Shown piece by piece: positions 50,024 to 58,550 of a stretch of DNA of 64,000 nucleotides. Source of the DNA: Streptomyces aureocirculatus (GTDB taxonomy: Bacteria; Actinomycetota; Actinomycetes; Streptomycetales; Streptomycetaceae); contig NZ_JOAP01000008.1 in the NCBI RefSeq assembly GCF_000720475.1, positions 248,001 to 312,000 on the forward strand, written 5' to 3'. The notes under the pieces were generated by a model, which saw only the letters and a program-made list of their open reading frames with translations, did no database searches and was not told where the DNA came from. Within the stretch, counting starts at the first letter, position 1; each line of letters starts with the position of its first letter. Both the position numbers and the translations under genes were made by a program.

Positions 50024-52156
50024 TCAGACGCCGATGTCGGAGCCGTCCTTGCGCCACACCGACACGACCGCGGGACGCACGATCCTGCCCGGCCCGTCGG
50101 GCCAGGCGCTCGCGGGCTTCTCGACGGACGCGCCGTCGATCTCACCCGGGTGCTGCACGGCGACGAGCACGCGCCTGTCCTGCACCAGCGGACCGCAGGT
50201 CTCCGCGCCCTTGGGCATCGTCAGGAACTGCTTGAGCTCACCGCGCCGCTCGCCCTTGGTGGCGACGCCGAACAGGCCGTCGTGGGAGCCGAGCTGCGCG
50301 CCGTCCGTGGAGATCCACAGGTTTCCGTGCGGGTCGAAGGTGACGTTGTCCGGGCAGGAGATGGGACTGACCTTGTCCTTCGGGAAGCCCGCGAAGTACG
50401 TGGCCGGGTCGTTCGGGTCGCCCGCGACCAGGAAGAGGTTCCAGGCGAAGCGGGTGGACTCCGGGCGGTTGCGGGACTCCGTCAGCTCCAGGACCTGGCC
50501 GTGCTTGTTGAGGTTGCGCGGGTTGGCCTCGTCGGCGCCTGCCTTGCCGGGCTTGCCGCGGTCGGTGTTGTTCGTCAGGGCGACGTACACCTTGCCGGTC
50601 TGCGGGGACGGCTCGATGTCCTCGGGGCGGTCCATCTTCGTGGCGCCGACCTTGTCGCCCGCGAGGCGCGTGAAGACGTACACCTCGTCGGCGGTCATGC
50701 CCTCGACGTGGGAGACGGCCTTGCCGCCCGCGTACGAGGTGGCCAGCGGAATCCACGTACCGCTGCCGTCGAACTCGCCGTCACCGGGGAGCTTGCCCGT
50801 GCCGTCGATCTCCTTCTCCGGGGAGTCACCCGTGAACTTCGCGACGTACAGGGTGCCCTCGTCGAGGAGCGTGAGGTTGTGCTCACGGGCCCAGCGCGAG
50901 TTCCCCTTCGCCATCCGCTTGCTGCCGACGAACTTGTACACGTAGTCGAAGCGCTCGTCGTCGCCCATGTAGACGACCGGACGGCCGTCGGCGGTCAGAC
51001 GCGGCTGGGCGCCCTCGTGCTTGAAGCGGCCGAGCGCCGTGCGCTTGCGCGGCACCGAGTCCGGGTCGTACGGGTCGAGTTCCACGACCCAGCCGAAGCG
51101 GTTGGCCTCGTTCGGCTCCTTGGCGAGGTCGAAGCGGTCGTCGAAACGCTCCCACTTGCGCTCGGACTCGGCCCCGGCGACGCCGTACCGCTTCAGCCGC
51201 GCGGCCTGCGTCGGGTCGGTCACCTTCGCCGCGTTGGCGAAGTACTGGTTGAAGTTCTCCTCGCCGTGCAGCGTCGTGCCCCACGGCGTCGTGCCGCCCG
51301 CGCAGTTGTTGAGGGTGCCGAGGACGGTGACGCCGCGCGGGTCGGCCTTGGTGCGGACGAACTCGCTGCGGGCGGCGGGGCCCGTCAGGTGGAACTTGCT
51401 GGTGACGGTCAGGCGCCGGTTGAGGTGGTGGCGCGGCACGGCACGCAGCGCACCGCTCCTGCGCTCGCCCTCCACCACGACCACCGAGAGGCCGTGCGCG
51501 GCCCAGGCGATCTCGACCTGCTCACGGGTGGGGTTCTTCGCGTCGTACCCCTTGAACATCAGGATCTCGTCCGTGTACTCGTGGTTGGCCACGAGGACCT
51601 GACGGCCGTGGTCCTGGCCGTGCTTCTCGCCGGGCAGCGGGAGCAGGCTGAGGAAGTCGTTGTTGTAACCGAACTGGCCCGCCTGCGCCTTGGCGGTCTG
51701 CTTGTCCGGGTCGAAGGCGGGCGCGCCGCGCAGGATGGGCTCGCCCCAGCGGATCACCACGTTCTGGCCGTAGCCGGTGGGGACGGTGACCGTGTCGGCG
51801 GTGTTGGGGGCGACGGGCGTGAAGCGAAGGCCGCGGGCCGCCCTTTTCCCTCTGCGTTTCGCCGCGGCGGCCGCCGCCTGTGCCTCGGCGGACCCGGACG
51901 CCGCCTGCGCATCGGCCGTGCCCGGGCCGAGGGCGAGGCCGCCGGACGCGGCCGTCGCGACGGTCACGACCGCCGCGGCGCGCATCATCGAGCGGCGGCT
52001 GAGCGCGCCCGCTATGACGTCACCCATGTACGCGTTGTCGCTGGTGTTGGGCACCGGGTGGAAGCAGGCGTCGCCGCAGCGGAACCGGCACGTCATGGCC
52101 GAGCGGCCGCCGGAACCGCCCGGGTGTGAGGTGATCAGAGGCAGCAGCTTGGGCAC
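50024..52156 (-). CDS. phoX: PhoX-family alkaline phosphatase (Tat-exported)
   Basis: 710 residues. The Tat-type signal is internal to an extended N-terminus: CRFRCGDACFHPVPN, then LSRRSMMRAAAVVT. The catalytic domain contains PTGYGQNVVIRWGEPI, VANHEYTDEIL, GTLNNCAGGTTPWGTTLHGEENFN and PDNVTFDPHGNLWISTDG, hallmark calcium/iron-binding strands of PhoX. Extracellular phosphoesterase. GTG 52156 was chosen because GGAGG lies five bases upstream; ATG 52168 would put that site inside the gene. A PHO box lies 100 bp upstream. Confidence 0.92.
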   Translation of the reverse strand: MPKLLPLITSHPGGSGGRSAMTCRFRCGDACFHPVPNTSDNAYMGDVIAGALSRRSMMRAAAVVTVATAASGGLALGPGTADAQAASGSAEAQAAAAAAKRRGKRAARGLRFTPVAPNTADTVTVPTGYGQNVVIRWGEPILRGAPAFDPDKQTAKAQAGQFGYNNDFLSLLPLPGEKHGQDHGRQVLVANHEYTDEILMFKGYDAKNPTREQVEIAWAAHGLSVVVVEGERRSGALRAVPRHHLNRRLTVTSKFHLTGPAARSEFVRTKADPRGVTVLGTLNNCAGGTTPWGTTLHGEENFNQYFANAAKVTDPTQAARLKRYGVAGAESERKWERFDDRFDLAKEPNEANRFGWVVELDPYDPDSVPRKRTALGRFKHEGAQPRLTADGRPVVYMGDDERFDYVYKFVGSKRMAKGNSRWAREHNLTLLDEGTLYVAKFTGDSPEKEIDGTGKLPGDGEFDGSGTWIPLATSYAGGKAVSHVEGMTADEVYVFTRLAGDKVGATKMDRPEDIEPSPQTGKVYVALTNNTDRGKPGKAGADEANPRNLNKHGQVLELTESRNRPESTRFAWNLFLVAGDPNDPATYFAGFPKDKVSPISCPDNVTFDPHGNLWISTDGAQLGSHDGLFGVATKGERRGELKQFLTMPKGAETCGPLVQDRRVLVAVQHPGEIDGASVEKPASAWPDGPGRIVRPAVVSVWRKDGSDIGV

Positions 52157-52254
52157 GGGGTCCTCCATGAAGTGGCCGGTTGGCGGCGCTTTGGCTTTTT
52201 TTTGCCGGTGATTCCGGCTGGAGGCTAGGCGGGGTGGCCTGCACGGCGGGGGAC

Positions 52255-52276
52255 TGCGGGTGAACGGAGGGTGAAT
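52255..52276 (-). promoter_or_regulatory. PHO box (two 11-bp direct repeats) upstream of phoX
   Basis: On the minus strand ATTCACCCTCC (52276-52266) is immediately followed by GTTCACCCGCA (52265-52255). This matches the Streptomyces PhoP direct-repeat unit GTTCACC-N4. About 100 bp upstream of the phoX start and on its coding strand. Confidence 0.8.
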
Positions 52277-52395
52277 CCGTGCCTGTCGTGGGCCGCCGGT
52301 GCGGGCGCGGCGGGGGCCGCTAACCTTACGTGTCCCTCTTGGCCAGAGGGGGCTCCGGGATTTCGGGGACACAAGTCACGTGAAGGGTTGCGCAC

Positions 52396-54330
52396 ATGGG
52401 CATTTGGGATCGCCTGCGGGCTGTCTTCCGACGGTCCCGTAACGAGGGCGCTTCGACGGGGGTCCCGTCGACGTCCCCTGAGCTTGCTGCCTCCCCGGCG
52501 GGGTCGCCCGACGGCACGCCCGCCTCACCGGCGCGGGACACCGCCGACGGCACGTCCGGCTCCTCGGCGCGCGATGCCGACGGTACGTCCGCCTCTCCGA
52601 CGCGGGATGCCGCCGACGGTACGTCCGGCTCCTCGGCGCGGGATGCCGACGGTACGTCCGCCTCACCGGCGCGGGATGCCGCCGACGGTACGTCCGGCTC
52701 CTCGGCGCGGGATGCCGACGGCATGTCCGCCTCACCGGCGCGGGATGCCGACGGTACGTCCGCCTCCGGCGGTGGGGGTGAGGGCGGGGTCACCGCCGCG
52801 CCCGCTGTGACCTCCGTCGGGTCCGCGGCCGCGGAGGCGCTCGTTGCTCAGGCCTTCGACCATGTGACCGTACGCGTACCCGCTGCCCGCCGCTCCGCGG
52901 CGGATGCCTCCCACCCGCCCACCCGTGACCCCGAACAGCCGGATGCGGCTACGGCGCCGGGGTCCGACGCCGCCACACCCCTCACCGCCGCACCCCTCAC
53001 CGCCACACCGCAGGCGTCCCCCGCCGGGGTCACGGAGCCCGCGGAGGCGGAGACGAGCGCCTCCCCTGTGGGCACCTGGTCCGCCCAGGGGGCGGAACGG
53101 GTGGGCACAGCCACGGCCGACGGGACCGTCAACGACGAGGGCACCCCCTCCGACCCCCTGGCGAAGCCGGAAACCGGGGCCCCGGCCCACGGGACCCTCG
53201 ACGACAAGGACGCCCCCTCCAACCCCCCGGCGAAGCCGGAAACCAGGACCCCGGCCCACGGGACCTCCGACGACAAGGACGCCCCCTCCAACCCCCCGGC
53301 AAAGCCGGAAACCGTCGGCGTCCAGGCGCAGGACGCGGCCCCGGCGCAGCCGAGCCCCACCCCTGCCGAGCCCAAGGCCGCCCCGGCAAAGCCGGAAACC
53401 AGGACCCCGGCCCACGGGACCGACAACGGCAAGGGCACCCCCTCCAACCCCCCGGCAAAGCCGGAAACCGGCGGCGTCCAGGCGCAGGACGCGGCCCCGG
53501 CGCAGCCGAGCCCCACCCCCGCCGAGCCCAAGGCCGCCCCGGCGCAGCCGGAAGCCACCACGCAGCCGCAAAGCCCGGCGCAGCCGGAAGCCGGTGCCCG
53601 GCCCGCCGGCAAGCCCGCCCTGAGCCTCGCCAGGGTCAAGGCCGTCGCCCCCACCCTCACCACCGCCTACAAGGCAGCAGGCGCAGCCCTCCGCAAGGGG
53701 GGCCAGGCCGGCGCCCGGGCGCAGGTGTACCTCGTTCTCGACCGGTCGGGGTCGATGCGCCCGTACTACAAGGACGGCTCCGTCCAGAATCTGGCCGACC
53801 AGACGCTGGCGCTCGCGGCCCACACGGACGCCGGTGAGAGCGGCGGCGGCCCCACCCTCCACGTGGTGTTCTTCTCGACGGACATCGACGGCACCGCCGA
53901 CCTCACACTCGACGCCCACGAGAACCGCGTGGACGAACTGCACGCGGCCTGCGGCCGCATGGGCCGCACCAGTTACCACCGCGCGATCGAGGAGGTCGTG
54001 GCCCACTACGAGAAGTCGGAGTCGGCCCGCACCGGCGCACCGGCCCTCGTGGTCTTCCAGACCGACGGCGCCCCGGACACCAAGGGCCCCGCCACCCAGG
54101 CCCTGGCCGACGCCGCCCGCCACCCCCTGTTCTTCTCCTTCATCGCCTTCGGGGAGAAGGACAACAAGGCCTTCGACTACCTGCGCAGGCTCAAGGCGGA
54201 CAACGCCGCCTACTTCCTCGCGGGCACCGACCCCCGGGAACTCACCGACAAGGAGCTCTACGAGGGCATCCTCGCCTCCTGGCGCCCGGAGGCACCGGAG
54301 GCACCGGCTCCGCACCAGGGCGAGGTGTGA
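52396..54330 (+). CDS. Repeat-rich von Willebrand factor A (VWA) protein
   Basis: 644 residues. The C-terminal VWA domain (about 445-625) has a complete [25 protein letters not shown] and [14 protein letters not shown], as in the TerF/stress-associated VWA proteins of Streptomyces. The N-terminal 430 residues are low-complexity: [14 protein letters not shown], a 69-bp tandem repeat (52510-52767), then Pro/Lys/Glu-rich repeats ([21 protein letters not shown]) and a [10 protein letters not shown] segment that is a translated dispersed repeat. ATG 52396 with GGGTTGCG upstream. Close homologues are usually much shorter. Confidence 0.82.
   Translation: MGIWDRLRAVFRRSRNEGASTGVPSTSPELAASPAGSPDGTPASPARDTADGTSGSSARDADGTSASPTRDAADGTSGSSARDADGTSASPARDAADGTSGSSARDADGMSASPARDADGTSASGGGGEGGVTAAPAVTSVGSAAAEALVAQAFDHVTVRVPAARRSAADASHPPTRDPEQPDAATAPGSDAATPLTAAPLTATPQASPAGVTEPAEAETSASPVGTWSAQGAERVGTATADGTVNDEGTPSDPLAKPETGAPAHGTLDDKDAPSNPPAKPETRTPAHGTSDDKDAPSNPPAKPETVGVQAQDAAPAQPSPTPAEPKAAPAKPETRTPAHGTDNGKGTPSNPPAKPETGGVQAQDAAPAQPSPTPAEPKAAPAQPEATTQPQSPAQPEAGARPAGKPALSLARVKAVAPTLTTAYKAAGAALRKGGQAGARAQVYLVLDRSGSMRPYYKDGSVQNLADQTLALAAHTDAGESGGGPTLHVVFFSTDIDGTADLTLDAHENRVDELHAACGRMGRTSYHRAIEEVVAHYEKSESARTGAPALVVFQTDGAPDTKGPATQALADAARHPLFFSFIAFGEKDNKAFDYLRRLKADNAAYFLAGTDPRELTDKELYEGILASWRPEAPEAPAPHQGEV
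52510..52767 (+). repeat. 69-bp tandem repeats in the VWA gene
   Basis: A 69-bp unit (a 33-bp piece encoding [11 protein letters not shown] and a 36-bp piece encoding [12 protein letters not shown]) is repeated about 3.5 times with almost no change. Frame is kept throughout. A second, looser repeat region (AKPETxTPAHG, about 53155-53480) follows in the same gene. Confidence 0.85.
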
Positions 54331-54363
54331 GTCGATCTTCCTGGGGCCGTTAGGATTTCGGCC

Positions 54364-55992
54364 ATGGCGGCCACTGGATCCGAGAAGCAGGGGACGAGCG
54401 AGAACGCGAAGGCGTTCTACGTGTCGACCCCCATTTACTACGTCAACGACGCTCCTCACCTGGGCCACGCCTACACGACCGTCGCAGGCGACGTGCTCAC
54501 GCGCTGGCACCGCCAGCGCGGCGAGAAGGTGTGGTACCTCACCGGCACGGACGAGCACGGTCAGAAGATCATGCGCACGGCCGAGGCGAACGGCGTCTCA
54601 CCTCAGGAGTGGTGCGACAAGCTCGTGGAGGAGGCCTGGCGGCCCCTCTGGGAGCACCTGAACATCGCGAACGACGACTTCATCCGCACCACGGAGAAGC
54701 GCCACACGGACCGGGTGCAGGAGTTCGTCCAGGATCTCTACGACAAGGGCGAGATCTACAAGGGCGGCTACGAGGGCCCGTACTGCGTCGGCTGCGAGGA
54801 GTACAAGCTCCCGGGCGATCTCATCGACGGTGAGGGCGAGTACGCGGGCGAGAAGCTGTGCCCGATCCACAAGAAGCCGGTCGAGCTGCTCAGCGAGGAG
54901 AACTACTTCTTCAAGCTGAGCGAGTACGGCGACAAGCTGCTCGCCCTGTACGAGTCGAACCCCGGCTTCATCCAGCCCGAGTCCGCGCGCAACGAGGTCG
55001 TGAACTTCGTCAAGCAGGGGCTTCAGGATCTTTCGATCTCGCGGTCGACGTTCGACTGGGGCGTCAAGGTGCCCTGGGACGACAAGCACGTCATCTACGT
55101 GTGGGTCGACGCGCTCCTGAACTACGCCACCGCCGTCGGGTACAACGAGAACCCGGCCAAGTTCGACGCCACCTTCCCCGCGAACGTGCACCTGGTCGGC
55201 AAGGACATCCTGCGCTTCCACGCGGTCATCTGGCCCGCGATGCTGATGGCGCAGGGCCTGCCGCTGCCCGGCAGGGTCGCCGCCAACGGCTGGCTGATGG
55301 TCGGCGGCGAGAAGATGTCCAAGTCGAACCTGACGGGCATCAAGCCGCAGGACCTGACCTCGCACTTCGGCGTCGACGCCTACCGCTGGTACTTCCTGCG
55401 CGCCATCGCCTTCGGCCAGGACGGCTCGTTCTCCTGGGAGGACTTCACCGCCCGCTACACCAGTGAGCTGGCCAACGACTACGGCAACCTCGCCTCGCGC
55501 CTCGCCGCCATGGTCGGCAAGTACTTCGGCGGCGCGCTGCCCGCCGACGAGGCGCCCGGCGCCGCCGAGCAGACGGTCCGGAACGGCCTGGCCACGGCGG
55601 TCGCGGAGGCCGACCGGCGCGTCGGCGACGACCTCGACTTCCAGGGCGGCATCCTCGCCGTCTTCGACTTCGTGAAGCAGGTCAACGGCTACATCACGGA
55701 GCAGGAGCCGTGGAAGGTCGCCAAGGACGAATCGCCCGAGGGCAGGGCGCGCCTCTCGACCATCCTCTACACCGCCGCCGAGTCGCTCCGCGCGGTCGCC
55801 GTGCTCCTGAACCCCGTCATGCCCGAGACCTCCCAGAAGCTCTGGGACTCCCTCGGCGCCGAGGCCCCGCTGGGCGCCCTCGCCGAGCAGCGGATCCAGG
55901 ACGCGGGCACCTGGGGGCAACTCCCCGCCGGGGCCACGGTCACCAAGGGCGCCGTGCTCTTCCCGCGCCTTGAGGAGCCCAAGCAGGCCTGA
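54364..55992 (+). CDS. metG: Methionyl-tRNA synthetase
   Basis: 542 residues. HIGH motif PHLGHAY (residues 31-37) and KMSKS (about 317-321), zinc-type CVGCEEYKL with CPIH, and class I anticodon-binding helices (ELANDYGNLASRL). Charges tRNA-Met with methionine in the cytosol. The length fits the form without a C-terminal tRNA-binding dimerisation domain. ATG 54364 chosen after the VWA stop; spacing 33 bp. An essential gene, anchor of core chromosome. Confidence 0.95.
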   Translation: MAATGSEKQGTSENAKAFYVSTPIYYVNDAPHLGHAYTTVAGDVLTRWHRQRGEKVWYLTGTDEHGQKIMRTAEANGVSPQEWCDKLVEEAWRPLWEHLNIANDDFIRTTEKRHTDRVQEFVQDLYDKGEIYKGGYEGPYCVGCEEYKLPGDLIDGEGEYAGEKLCPIHKKPVELLSEENYFFKLSEYGDKLLALYESNPGFIQPESARNEVVNFVKQGLQDLSISRSTFDWGVKVPWDDKHVIYVWVDALLNYATAVGYNENPAKFDATFPANVHLVGKDILRFHAVIWPAMLMAQGLPLPGRVAANGWLMVGGEKMSKSNLTGIKPQDLTSHFGVDAYRWYFLRAIAFGQDGSFSWEDFTARYTSELANDYGNLASRLAAMVGKYFGGALPADEAPGAAEQTVRNGLATAVAEADRRVGDDLDFQGGILAVFDFVKQVNGYITEQEPWKVAKDESPEGRARLSTILYTAAESLRAVAVLLNPVMPETSQKLWDSLGAEAPLGALAEQRIQDAGTWGQLPAGATVTKGAVLFPRLEEPKQA

Positions 55993-56050
55993 TCCCCGTA
56001 CGGGATTCCCGTACGGAGTCCTCGTACAGAGTCCCCGTACGAAGTCCCCC

Positions 56051-56085
56051 GAAGGGCCGGAACCGCACGTCGGTTCCGGCCCTTC
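56051..56085. terminator. Bidirectional terminator between metG and TetR genes
   Basis: A perfect 15-bp stem (left arm GAAGGGCCGGAACCG, 56051-56065; right arm 56071-56085) with loop CACGT, 60 bases after the metG stop. Confidence 0.85.
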
Positions 56086-56094
56086 AGGGTTTGC

Positions 56095-56172
56095 GTACGC
56101 CCACGCGTACGCCCACGCGTACGTCCACGCGCACGTCCACGCGTACGTCTACGCGTACGTCTACGCGTACGT
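56095..56172. repeat. 12-bp CGTACGYCYACG tandem array overlapping a TetR stop codon
   Basis: About six and a half copies of CGTACG(C/T)C(C/T)ACG run between the terminator and the TetR 3' end, and the TAG stop and final residues of the TetR protein (GTYA) lie within the last units. Another looser array of CCCGTACG units lies at 55996-56050. Confidence 0.8.
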
Positions 56173-56745
56173 GCCGATGAGCCGCGCGAGCTGCCTGCCC
56201 GCCGCCCGCAGCGGCTCCTCGCTGCGGCTCACCTGGGCGGTGACCTCCGCGCCCTCCAGGGCGCTGATGACGGTGGTGGCCACCTCGCGGGCGTCCTGGT
56301 CGGCGAAGCCGCAGGCGCGGAGCTTCTCGGCGACGATGTGCTCCCAGCCGCGCAGGGCCTCGGCGCACACCTGCTGGATCGCGGAGTCGGTGCCGAGGGT
56401 CTCCAGGGCGGCGGCCGTGACGGGGCAGCCGTCGACCCAGCCGGACTCCCGCAGCCCGCGGGCCAGTTCGACGGCGCAGGCCTCGACGGCGGCGGCCGGG
56501 TCGTCCTCGGGGCCGAGCGTGTCCCTGAGGAGCTGGGCGAACTCCATCTCACCGTGCCGGAGCGCGGCCACGGCGACGGCCTCCTTGCCGCCCGGGAAGA
56601 AGTGGTAGACGGAGCCGAGCGTGGCCTGGGCATCGTTGGCGATCTGCTTGATGCCGGTGCCGACGTAGCCCTGCCGCTGGATGAGCCGCGCGGCGACCAG
56701 GACGATGCGCTCGCGCGTGCTGGGGGGCGCGCTGTGGGGACTCAT
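56161..56745 (-). CDS. TetR/AcrR-family regulator of the divergent imine reductase
   Basis: 194 residues. HTH (about 8-55: RERIVLVAARLIQRQGYVGTG, QIANDAQATLGSVYHFFPGG) and a TetR_C-like domain with WVDGCPVTAAALETLG, typical of the LmrA/YxaF subgroup. ATG 56745. The stop and last codons lie in a CGTACG tandem array. Two 16-bp operators in the divergent region fit this subgroup. Confidence 0.9.
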   Translation of the reverse strand: MSPHSAPPSTRERIVLVAARLIQRQGYVGTGIKQIANDAQATLGSVYHFFPGGKEAVAVAALRHGEMEFAQLLRDTLGPEDDPAAAVEACAVELARGLRESGWVDGCPVTAAALETLGTDSAIQQVCAEALRGWEHIVAEKLRACGFADQDAREVATTVISALEGAEVTAQVSRSEEPLRAAGRQLARLIGTYA

Positions 56746-56770
56746 CCGCCCACCATACCCATTCTCTAAG

Positions 56771-56833
56771 TAGAGCGTTCGTTCTAGAGCTGTGCTATGT
56801 TTTCGCACAGCGCTGGATAGAGCGCTCGTTCTA
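56771..56833. promoter_or_regulatory. Paired TetR operators TAGAGCG-N2-CGTTCTA
   Basis: TAGAGCGTTCGTTCTA (56771-56786) and TAGAGCGCTCGTTCTA (56818-56833) differ at a single centre base and stand 47 bp apart in the 117-bp divergent region. Near-perfect palindromes of LmrA/QacR-type operators. Confidence 0.8.
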
Positions 56834-56862
56834 GTAACTTCACGTACTCACTGGGGGCACCC

Positions 56863-57738
56863 ATGTCGCAATCCGTAACCGTCATCGGCCTTGGTCCGAT
56901 GGGGCAGGCGATGGCCGCCGCATATCTGGACCGGGGCTACGAGGTCACCGTCTGGAACCGCACCCCGTCCCGCGCCGACGCGCTCGTGGCACGCGGCGCC
57001 GTGCCGGCCGCGAGCCCGGAGGAGGCGCTGCGCGCCAACGAGTTGGTGATCCTGAGCCTGATCGACTACGACGCGATGTACACGGCGTTCAAGGGGGCCG
57101 AGCAGGCCGTCGCGGGCCGGGTCCTGGTGAACCTGAGCTCGGACGTGCCGGAGAAGGCGCGCGCGGCGGCCCGCTGGGTGACGGGCCTCGGCGGTACGCA
57201 TCTGACGGGCGGCGTCCTGTCCCCGCCGCCGGGGATCGGCAGCCCGGACATGTCGACCTTCTACAGCGGCCCGCGAGAGACGTACGAGAGGTACCGCGCG
57301 GACCTGGAGGTCATCACCGGCAGGACCGACCACCGGGGCGAGGACCCGGGCCTCGCCGCCCTCATGTACCAGCTCAACATGGTGATCTTCTGGCCCGCGA
57401 TGCTCGCGTACTGGCAGGCCGTCGCGCTCGCGGGCGCGCACGGCATCACCGCGTCGGAGATCGCCCCGTACGCGGTCGAGAACTACGCGGGCATGGGGCA
57501 GTTCATCGACTTCTACGCGCCCCGGATCGACGCGGGCAACCACGCGGGCGACGTGGACCGCCTGTCCATGGGCGTGGCCAGCATGGAGCACGTCGTCCAC
57601 ACGAACGCGGACGCGGGCGTGGACACGGCGTTCCCCGAGGCGGTCCTCGACGCCTTTCGGCGCGGCGCGGCGGCGGGCCGCGGCGCGGACAGCTTCAGCA
57701 GCGTGGTGGAACTGCTCCGCGCCCCGGCGGGCTCTTGA
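56863..57738 (+). CDS. Imine reductase-like NADPH-dependent oxidoreductase
   Basis: 291 residues. Rossmann start VTVIGLGPMGQAMAAAYLDRGYEVTVWNRTPSR gives the nucleotide site (NRT suggests NADPH), followed by GVLSPPPGIGSPDM and a dimeric helical C-terminus (YQLNMVIFWPAMLAYWQAVALA, NYAGMGQFIDFYAPRIDAG, SMEHVVHTNADAGVD), the imine reductase/reductive-aminase signature. Reduces cyclic imines or related substrates; the natural substrate is unknown. ATG 56863; controlled by the divergent TetR. Confidence 0.88.
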   Translation: MSQSVTVIGLGPMGQAMAAAYLDRGYEVTVWNRTPSRADALVARGAVPAASPEEALRANELVILSLIDYDAMYTAFKGAEQAVAGRVLVNLSSDVPEKARAAARWVTGLGGTHLTGGVLSPPPGIGSPDMSTFYSGPRETYERYRADLEVITGRTDHRGEDPGLAALMYQLNMVIFWPAMLAYWQAVALAGAHGITASEIAPYAVENYAGMGQFIDFYAPRIDAGNHAGDVDRLSMGVASMEHVVHTNADAGVDTAFPEAVLDAFRRGAAAGRGADSFSSVVELLRAPAGS

Positions 57739-58066
57739 GCGGCTCGCCGGGATCCCGGTGACCCGCCACGGGTCCTCACGGCAGCCGAGGCATGGTCACA
57801 CCTGGTCACCGGCTGAGCGGGGCACCGCTCAACACCCGCGCGCCGGAGCACGCGGCGCGTGATACCGGATCGTCGCCGGTCCGCGCTCACCACCACCCCA
57901 ACAGCGCTGCTCAAAGCCGTGATTGAGAAGCCCCGTTCGGATTCAGATTACGGAACGCCCTTGCGTGTGCGAAAAACCTGACCCTACGGTGTGTCACGCC
58001 TCGACCACACAGAGCAACGGCCCTGCCGCCCGCCTCCGACTCCACCACGACACACTGGAGTTCCGC
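57739..58066. other. 328-bp stretch without a supported gene
   Basis: No ribosome-binding site and conserved frame were found before 58067. A frame open from 57923 into the next gene has an atypical N-terminus, so it may be an extended start of that gene. No repeats or strong hairpins were noted. Confidence 0.4.
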
Positions 58067-58513
58067 ATGCACCGCAGCAGCGACACCGGCGACGACCACA
58101 CATCTCCCTGGCAGTACACCCTGCACATCCCCAACGATCTCCGTGCCGTTCCCATCTGCCGTCGCACGCTCGGCGTCATCCTCACCGCCCACGGCCTCCC
58201 GCACCTCGCCGAGTCCGCCGAACTCGTCACCACCGAGCTGGTGGCCAACGCCGTCACGCACACCAAGGGCCCGGCGGCCCTGCGCCTGTACTGGTCCGAA
58301 GCCGTCCTGCGCATCGAGGTGTGGGACGCGGACCCGACCCCGCCACGACCACCCTCTCCTTCGGCGCGGGACACCCTGCTGCTGGAGGCGGGCCGCGGCC
58401 TCGCCCTCGTGAGGGGGTGCGCCGACGGCTGGGGCTGGTATCACCTGGACAGCGCCCATCTGACGGAGGGAGAGGGCAAGTTCGTATGGTGCGAGCTGGC
58501 CGAGGCGGCATGA
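58067..58513 (+). CDS. Anti-sigma-like HATPase_c protein
   Basis: 148 residues. Single GHKL ATPase domain with N-box ELVTTELVANAVTH, G1-like VWDADP and G2 AGRGLALVRG. Stand-alone RsbW-type kinases of this kind tune sigma-factor signalling in Streptomyces; no partner gene is adjacent. ATG 58067 with TGGAG upstream. Convergent with the MFS exporter. Confidence 0.83.
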   Translation: MHRSSDTGDDHTSPWQYTLHIPNDLRAVPICRRTLGVILTAHGLPHLAESAELVTTELVANAVTHTKGPAALRLYWSEAVLRIEVWDADPTPPRPPSPSARDTLLLEAGRGLALVRGCADGWGWYHLDSAHLTEGEGKFVWCELAEAA

Positions 58514-58550
58514 GGCGGCAGTCGTCCCGCACGGGGCCCCAGGGGGTCGG

